Positions 33,180-37,519 of a stretch of 37,519 bases of DNA are shown one piece after another (positions within the stretch are counted from its first letter, which is position 1; every line of letters begins with the position of its first letter). The stretch lies in the NCBI GenBank assembly GCA_017395545.1, contig JAFPUF010000066.1, positions 1-37,519 of the forward strand, given 5' to 3'. The notes beneath the pieces are model-generated. The model worked only from the letters and a program-made list of their open reading frames with translations, did not search any database and was not told where the DNA came from. Position numbers and translations under genes: made by a program. This DNA comes from Treponema sp. GTDB taxonomy: Bacteria; Spirochaetota; Spirochaetia; Treponematales; Treponemataceae.

Positions 33180-33208
33180 ATTGTATACCAATCCCAAAAA
33201 TATTTAAA
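33180..33208 (-). promoter_or_regulatory. Candidate sigma-70-type promoter for flbD-motA-motB-fliL-fliM-fliY
   Basis: On the - strand, TTTAAA (complement of 33203-33208, 4 of 6) and TACAAT (complement of 33180-33185, 5 of 6) are 17 bp apart, giving a leader of about 35 bases before the flbD ATG with its ribosome site. Confidence 0.45.
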
Positions 33209-33271
33209 GAGAATTCTCATTTCTCCATATTTGGTTCCATACTTTTCAAGTTTAAGTTTTCACCTTTCTAA

Positions 33272-33298
33272 TTATCGGAAAATTATAATTTTTTATTA
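33272..33298 (-). promoter_or_regulatory. Candidate sigma-28-type promoter upstream of flbD
   Basis: On the - strand, TAAT and TCCGATAA are separated by exactly 15 bp. The sigma-28 consensus is TAAA-N15-GCCGATAA, so 3 of 4 and 7 of 8 bases match with the right spacing. It would give a leader of about 130 bases for flbD. The window also encodes a WhiG/FliA-type sigma factor. Confidence 0.4.
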
Positions 33299-33314
33299 GA
33301 TTTTAAGTTTCTTG

Positions 33315-33343
33315 TTGCGAATTTTCCGGACTTTAGATAAATT
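33315..33343 (+). promoter_or_regulatory. Weak candidate promoter for the two-component system
   Basis: TTGCGA (33315-33320) and TAAATT (33338-33343) are 17 bp apart, each with 4 of 6 consensus matches, just upstream of the response regulator gene. The surroundings are AT-rich. This is only a candidate. Confidence 0.3.
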
Positions 33344-33361
33344 ATTTACAAGAGGTTTCAA

Positions 33362-34048
33362 ATGAGCACTAAAATTCTTGTAATCGAAGATGTTCCGGAG
33401 ATGTCGGAACTTGTTTCAATGTATCTTTCTAAAGAAGGAATGGAAGTTTCAAAAGCCCTTTCTGCTGAAGATGCGCTCGAAATTCTTAAAAAAGAAACTC
33501 CGGACCTTGTAATTCTTGACCTTAATCTTCCGGGAATGAGCGGATTTGAATTCCTCAAGCTGTTCCGTGAACAGTACAACAACACTATTCCGGTCATTAT
33601 TTCTTCTGCACGCGACGGTGACGAAGACATTATCGAAGGTCTCGGGCTCGGAGCCGACGAATTCGTTACGAAACCTTTCTCACCAAGGGTTCTCGTCGCA
33701 AAAGTAAAGGCAAATTTGCGCCGAGGTTCTGAAATTTCTGCCGCAGCCGAAGAATATTACGCTTTCGGGGACTACAAGCTTCTCTTAAATTCATGTGTCC
33801 TCAAAAAAGGCAGCGAAAAAATCCCGCTTTCAAACAAAGAATACAAGGTTCTCGAATACCTCACAAAGCATGTGGGTGAACAGCTTTCTCCAGAAAAAAT
33901 CTACAAGGATGTCTGGGGTGCAGATTTCGGGGATGTCACTGCGGTAGCCGTCTATATCCAGCGTCTGCGCAAAAAAATCGAAGCAAATCCGGCTGATCCT
34001 CATTTCATAAAAACAGTCTTCGGAATGGGCTATCTCTTTGAAAATTAA
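33362..34048 (+). CDS. PhoB/OmpR-type response regulator
   Basis: The protein has 228 residues. The receiver has E9-D10, phosphoacceptor Asp53 (VILDLNLPGMSG), SSA at 81-83 and Lys104 (FVTKPF), all intact. The C-terminal winged-helix domain (about 130-228) has LSNKEYKVLEYL, then VWGADFGDVTAVAVYIQRLRKKIE, the family recognition region. It binds DNA when phosphorylated by its kinase. An AGAGG ribosome site is present. Its stop overlaps the start of the kinase gene, so the pair is coupled. The regulon is unknown, and it is divergent from the flbD operon. Confidence 0.95.
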   Translation: MSTKILVIEDVPEMSELVSMYLSKEGMEVSKALSAEDALEILKKETPDLVILDLNLPGMSGFEFLKLFREQYNNTIPVIISSARDGDEDIIEGLGLGADEFVTKPFSPRVLVAKVKANLRRGSEISAAAEEYYAFGDYKLLLNSCVLKKGSEKIPLSNKEYKVLEYLTKHVGEQLSPEKIYKDVWGADFGDVTAVAVYIQRLRKKIEANPADPHFIKTVFGMGYLFEN

Positions 34049-35411
34049 GACCCAGCTGCGCATTTTCCTGGCCGGAGTCGTTCTGGTTCCGGTTCTGGCA
34101 ATCACGGCATTGATTTCGTATCACTACATTTCTCGCCCCGAAAGAGTTCTCCTCGACGGATACAAGCAGGTTCGGGCTCTTTCAACTCTTCCGTTCTCAA
34201 GGCAGGACATTTCAATCTTCAAGCAGCTTCTCAGGACTCTTCCGCCAGACGTTGAATTCATAATTCTAAAAAACATGGAAAACGTTCTTTTGACGACCAT
34301 GGGAGAATTCAAGGATACACAGACAATCAACAAGCACGAATTCTTCAAATATATGGAAGAGACGAGCGGCGAATACTTTTACCAGCTGGTCTCTCCACCT
34401 CTCAAGGACACGGAAAGCGACATTTTATTCATAAGCAGAACCACCCGCGAAAAAAAGCACAGAAAAGACAATCTTGTAATATTCATCCGCATCGTATTTA
34501 TTTTTCTTGGAATCTTTGAGATTTTCTGCGTAATTTTCATCATCGCACTCTCCCATACAATCTCGCATTCTATCACGCTGCTCAGCAAAAAGACCGAAAA
34601 AATCGCCAAAGGAGAGCTCGATACAAAGCTCAACTACGAAAAAGAAGGCAAGGCACAGAACGAAATCACAAGTCTCACCGAAAACCTGGACAAGATGCGT
34701 CTTGCGCTCAAAGACAACGAAGAAAGGCGTACGAAATTCATCATGGGAATAAGCCATGATTTAAGAACTCCGGTTGCCGTAATCAAGGGATATACAGAAG
34801 CAATGAGCGACGGATTTTACAACGATCCCGAAGAAATGAAAAAGTCCCTCACAATCATCAGCTCAAAAACAGAGCAGCTTGAAACGATGGTAAACACCCT
34901 TATAAACTTCGTAAAACTCAAGGCAACCGACTGGGGTCAGCAGCTTCAGAAACAGAATATAACCCCGGTTTTCAATGAATTTGCGCAGAGTTCCGTAACG
35001 ACGGGCGGTCTTTTCAAGCGGTATGTCACGGCAAACATAAACCTGAACGAAAATATCGAAGTTGCGTTCGATAAAATGCTGGTTCAGCGCTCGCTCGAGA
35101 ACCTTTTCTCAAACGCCCTGCGCTACACAAACGAAAATGACTCAATCACAATAAGTGCTTCCGAAGAAAAAGACGAAAGAGGAAGCAGAATCATTTTCAA
35201 AATCAGGGACACGGGAATCGGCATAGCAAAGGAAGACCAGGAAAAGATTTTTGATATGTTCTACCGCGCAAGCTCCTCAAGACGCGAAGAAGGTATGGGA
35301 ATCGGGCTTGCAACAGTAATGACGATCATAAAGGCGCACGGCTGGAAAATCCGGGTCGAGTCAGAACCTGGAAAAGGGGCGGAATTCATAATCGAAATCC
35401 CGTTGAAGTAA
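34038..35411 (+). CDS. Membrane sensor histidine kinase
   Basis: The protein has 457 residues: membrane helices at about 8-31 and 146-172 flank a short periplasmic sensor of about 115 residues with no recognised fold, followed by HAMP (about 173-230), HisKA with His240 (GISHDLRTP) and HATPase (N-box LENLFSNALRY, DTGIGI, MGIGLATV). The start is a TTG overlapping the response regulator stop by 11 bp; no better start was found. It phosphorylates the upstream regulator. The 3' end overlaps the radical SAM gene on the other strand by 26 bp, tail to tail. The signal is unknown. Confidence 0.93.
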   Translation: MKIKTQLRIFLAGVVLVPVLAITALISYHYISRPERVLLDGYKQVRALSTLPFSRQDISIFKQLLRTLPPDVEFIILKNMENVLLTTMGEFKDTQTINKHEFFKYMEETSGEYFYQLVSPPLKDTESDILFISRTTREKKHRKDNLVIFIRIVFIFLGIFEIFCVIFIIALSHTISHSITLLSKKTEKIAKGELDTKLNYEKEGKAQNEITSLTENLDKMRLALKDNEERRTKFIMGISHDLRTPVAVIKGYTEAMSDGFYNDPEEMKKSLTIISSKTEQLETMVNTLINFVKLKATDWGQQLQKQNITPVFNEFAQSSVTTGGLFKRYVTANINLNENIEVAFDKMLVQRSLENLFSNALRYTNENDSITISASEEKDERGSRIIFKIRDTGIGIAKEDQEKIFDMFYRASSSRREEGMGIGLATVMTIIKAHGWKIRVESEPGKGAEFIIEIPLK

Positions 35412-36333
35412 GAAGGCCTGAAATATCATTCAGAACGCGTTTTTTGTCTGTTGTCCACACGGGAGCAATCAGACTGTTTTTCGGAGGGTCGCCTGTAAGA
35501 CGGTGAACCACGCAGTTTTCTCCGAGCAGTGGCAAAGCCTTTTTTAGAATTGCAAGATATTCTTCTTTTTCAAGAGTTTTCATTTCCCCGCTATTATAAA
35601 GTTTTAGAAGAGGCGTATCTTTCAGAACGAACAGGCTTGTAATTTTTATGCCGAAAAGTCCCGGAGTTTTCACAGGGTTTTCTGAACCCGGAATATTATT
35701 GTTATCCACTACAAAACGCACGGATTCAAGCATGTCTTTTTCAGTTTCCCCGGGAAGCCCGAAGATAAGGTGCGTCACGACATGAATCTCAGGGGCTGTT
35801 TTTTTTATGCGGCAAACGGCATCTGAATAATCTTCATTCGTGTAACAGCGGTTAATGAGATTTCCGGTCTTTTCATTTGATGTCTGAAGTCCGAGCTCAA
35901 TCTGAACGAAAGTTGTTTTTGAGATTTCCAGAAGTTCAGAAAGAATCTCATCTCCGATGCAGTCAGGTCGGGTAGCAACACAAAGCCCGGCGACATCTTC
36001 ACACAAAAGCGCCTCCCTGTATTTTTCTGAAAGAATTTTTGCATCTCCGTAAGTTGAAGTGAAATTCTGAAAATAAGCGATGTATTTTCCCCTGCGAGAG
36101 CCACTTCGACCCTGGATTTTTGACTCTACCCTCTTTTTTGCTTCCTCAATCTGCTCTTTGACAGTAAGTTTTTTATCGGAAGCGAATTCTCCGCTCCCGG
36201 AAGGAGAGCAGAAAATGCATCCTCCCGTACCTTTTGTGCCGTCCCGGTTGGGGCAGGTGCATCCCGCATCTAAAGCAATTTTATAAACCTTGGTTCCGAA
36301 AACGGACTGGTAAAAGTCAGAAAGTTTTATCAC
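35386..36333 (-). CDS. YhcC-family radical SAM protein (TIGR01212 type)
   Basis: The iron-sulphur motif is in the family form: TCPNRDG then GGCIFC, with Cys27, Cys39 and Cys42 counted from the start used here. The GSGEFA that follows and a LGLQTSNEKT and THLIFGLPGET pattern fit the family. The reaction is unknown. I place the start at the GTG at 36333 (315 aa), since that gives the usual N-terminus (about 22 residues before DAG), while the longer frame from 36372 would run through a perfect extended -10 (36341-36349). That -10 is only seven bases from the GTG, so the message may be leaderless. The end overlaps the kinase gene by 26 bp. Confidence 0.9.
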   Translation of the reverse strand: MIKLSDFYQSVFGTKVYKIALDAGCTCPNRDGTKGTGGCIFCSPSGSGEFASDKKLTVKEQIEEAKKRVESKIQGRSGSRRGKYIAYFQNFTSTYGDAKILSEKYREALLCEDVAGLCVATRPDCIGDEILSELLEISKTTFVQIELGLQTSNEKTGNLINRCYTNEDYSDAVCRIKKTAPEIHVVTHLIFGLPGETEKDMLESVRFVVDNNNIPGSENPVKTPGLFGIKITSLFVLKDTPLLKLYNSGEMKTLEKEEYLAILKKALPLLGENCVVHRLTGDPPKNSLIAPVWTTDKKRVLNDISGLLTSTGFRL

Positions 36334-36340
36334 GGAGAGA

Positions 36341-36349
36341 ATTATAGCA
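36341..36349 (-). promoter_or_regulatory. Extended -10 promoter for the radical SAM gene
   Basis: The - strand reads TGCTATAAT, a perfect extended -10, seven bases before the GTG start at 36333. No -35 match is seen. It implies a very short or absent leader. Confidence 0.5.
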
Positions 36350-36378
36350 TAATTTTCAGCGGGTTTCCTCACTTATCG

Positions 36379-36434
36379 CCTGTCACCTGTCACTTATTTT
36401 CCTCTTACTTATTACCTATTCCTTATTACTTAAT
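36379..36434. repeat. Degenerate heptamer tandem repeat (eight units)
   Basis: The stretch reads as eight consecutive seven-base units: CCTGTCA twice, CTTATTT, TCCTCTT, ACTTATT, ACCTATT, CCTTATT, ACTTAAT. It is pyrimidine-rich on the + strand and sits in the divergent gap between the radical SAM gene and argB. No hairpin is apparent. The function is unknown. Confidence 0.6.
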
Positions 36435-36469
36435 TTTATGGTAGTCTTAAAAAATCTTTGGAGAATTAT

Positions 36470-37378
36470 ATGGCTGAAAATTCAGAAAACGAACTTAGAG
36501 AAAAAATTGACCCGCGCGTGGACTCTTACCACTGGTCTGATGTCCTGATGCAGGTTTTGCCTTATTTCCGCCACTGGTCGGGAAAAACTGTCGTCGTAAA
36601 ATACGGCGGCAATGCAATGCTAAACGAAGAGCTCAAGTCTGCAGTTATGAAAGACATTGTCCTGCTGAATACAATCGGAATCAAGGTCGTGCTCGTTCAT
36701 GGCGGCGGTCCTGAAATCAACCATATGCTCGACAGAGTCGGAAAAGAAAGCAAATTCATCAACGGGCTTCGCTACACCGACGGCGAGACAATGGAAATCG
36801 TCCAGATGGTTCTGACAGGAAAACTCAACAAGGACATTGTCGGCATTCTTTTGCAGGAAGGCGGAAAGGCAGTCGGTCTTTCAGGCGTTGATTCAGGTCT
36901 TCTGAGGGCAAAAAAAATCGAAAAGGACGGTGCAGACTTAGGCTTTGTCGGCGAAGTAACCGAAGTTCACCCGGAAATCATCCAGTCACTTCTGGACAAG
37001 GGCTTTATTCCGGTTGTTTCTACCGTTGCGCTCGGAGAACAGGGAGACATGGCGCGCTACAACATCAACGCTGACACTGCGGCGGCAAAAATCGCAATTG
37101 CCCTTCAGGCTGAAAAATTCGTTCAGCTTACGAATGTCGCAGGAGTTCTCCGGGATGTAAACGACCCGAAATCCCTGATTCAGCGAATTCACATTGAAGA
37201 TGTTCAAAAATATTACGATGACGGCACAATTTCAGGCGGCATGATTCCAAAAATTGAGTGCTGCATGATGGCAAGAAAAGGCGGCGTTCCAAGAACCCAC
37301 ATCATCGACGGCCGTGTTCCTCACTCTCTTCTGATTGAGATGTTCAGCGACCGCGGTATCGGAACGATGATTTACTAA
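36470..37378 (+). CDS. argB: Acetylglutamate kinase ArgB
   Basis: ArgB phosphorylates N-acetyl-L-glutamate, the second step of arginine synthesis. It has 302 residues from the ATG at 36470, which has GGAG six bases upstream; a TTG at 36458 lies over that ribosome site and is unlikely. Family motifs are VVKYGGNAM, VLVHGGGPEIN, a LNKDIVGILLQ segment, INADTAAAKIA and GGMIPKIECC. The C-terminus (RGIGTMI) is normal. No other arg gene is in the window, so it seems to be transcribed alone, with the next gene beyond the window. Confidence 0.96.
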   Translation: MAENSENELREKIDPRVDSYHWSDVLMQVLPYFRHWSGKTVVVKYGGNAMLNEELKSAVMKDIVLLNTIGIKVVLVHGGGPEINHMLDRVGKESKFINGLRYTDGETMEIVQMVLTGKLNKDIVGILLQEGGKAVGLSGVDSGLLRAKKIEKDGADLGFVGEVTEVHPEIIQSLLDKGFIPVVSTVALGEQGDMARYNINADTAAAKIAIALQAEKFVQLTNVAGVLRDVNDPKSLIQRIHIEDVQKYYDDGTISGGMIPKIECCMMARKGGVPRTHIIDGRVPHSLLIEMFSDRGIGTMIY

Positions 37379-37519
37379 TAGGTCAAATGTCGAGTTTCAT
37401 CAACAGACAACAAAAAATGTGTCCGCTTCCGCAAAAGGCAGGTCTTTTCGCAAGGTGCTCGGTAATAAGGTATCCGTCTCAGTCGCTGCGCTCCTTCGCG
37501 CCGAGCAATTGCTCCAAGA
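37379..37519. other. Non-coding sequence after argB with inverted repeats, continues beyond window
   Basis: No gene is seen in these 141 bases. There is a hairpin AAAAG-GCAGGT-CTTTT (37433-37448), a GCTCGG/CCGAGC pair (37457-37462 with 37501-37506) enclosing a GC-rich stretch, and a perfect 12-base palindrome GAGCAATTGCTC (37503-37514). The GC-rich part (GTCGCTGCGCTCC) is reminiscent of the fliR-flhB gap, so both may be dispersed intergenic elements. The first hairpin lacks a U-tract. Confidence 0.45.

Noticed and set aside
33138..33197. N-terminal extension of FlbD
   Set aside because: The extension is not family-like and overlaps the predicted promoter; the ATG at 33137 has a strong ribosome site and the normal N-terminus.
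36379..36434. Possible CRISPR-like array
   Set aside because: Units are seven bases and contiguous with no spacers; it is a simple degenerate tandem repeat.

Overview
The window is a flagellar and chemosensory locus from a spirochaete, most probably a Treponema. The reasons are gene order and gene types: fliD sits upstream of a tsaE-tsaB pair, and a motility block runs flbD-motA-motB-fliL-fliM-fliY ... fliO(Z)-fliP-fliQ-fliR-flhB-flhA-flhF-flhG-whiG, which matches the fla operon of treponemes as I remember it. FliY (not FliN) and FlbD are both present, and base composition is moderate. I cannot name the species. No rRNA, tRNA, CRISPR array, transposase or phage gene was seen.

Layout. (1) 1-4733, + strand: the 3' part of fliD, then a probable operon with its own extended -10 promoter holding an unknown 196-aa protein, a membrane-anchored PilZ protein, a small unknown protein, tsaE and tsaB. 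(2) 4758-33137, - strand, about 28 kb of motility genes, read from high to low coordinates. It opens with flbD-motA-motB-fliL-fliM-fliY, closed by a good intrinsic terminator. A separate chemosensory cassette follows with its own promoter: two receptors, CheW, an unknown or CheW-like protein, CheB, CheR, a hybrid CheA and an adenylate cyclase. The export-gate genes fliO-fliP-fliQ-fliR come next behind a good sigma-70-type promoter. A GC-rich, hairpin-rich gap of 393 bp precedes flhB-flhA-flhF-flhG. The last group has another promoter and holds an unknown 258-aa membrane protein, the flagellar sigma factor, a FapA/DUF342 protein and two unknown small proteins, ending at a probable terminator facing tsaB. 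(3) 33362-37378: a PhoB/OmpR-type two-component pair (+), a YhcC-type radical SAM protein (-) and argB (+).

How the parts work together. Most of the block builds and runs periplasmic flagella: the export gate (FliOPQR, FlhBA), stator (MotAB, FliL), switch (FliM, FliY), filament cap (FliD), number/position control (FlhF, FlhG) and late gene control (WhiG-type sigma). The most interesting part is the cassette between fliY and fliO, two genes that are neighbours in the treponeme operons I know. It has no separate CheY. CheA has no visible P2 domain but carries its own intact receiver, CheB has a degraded receiver, both receptors lack HAMP, and the last gene encodes a class III adenylate cyclase with a full set of catalytic residues behind a degraded receiver-like domain. 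My hypothesis is a second chemosensory pathway whose output is cAMP rather than, or in addition to, motor switching. This is inference from layout and motifs only.
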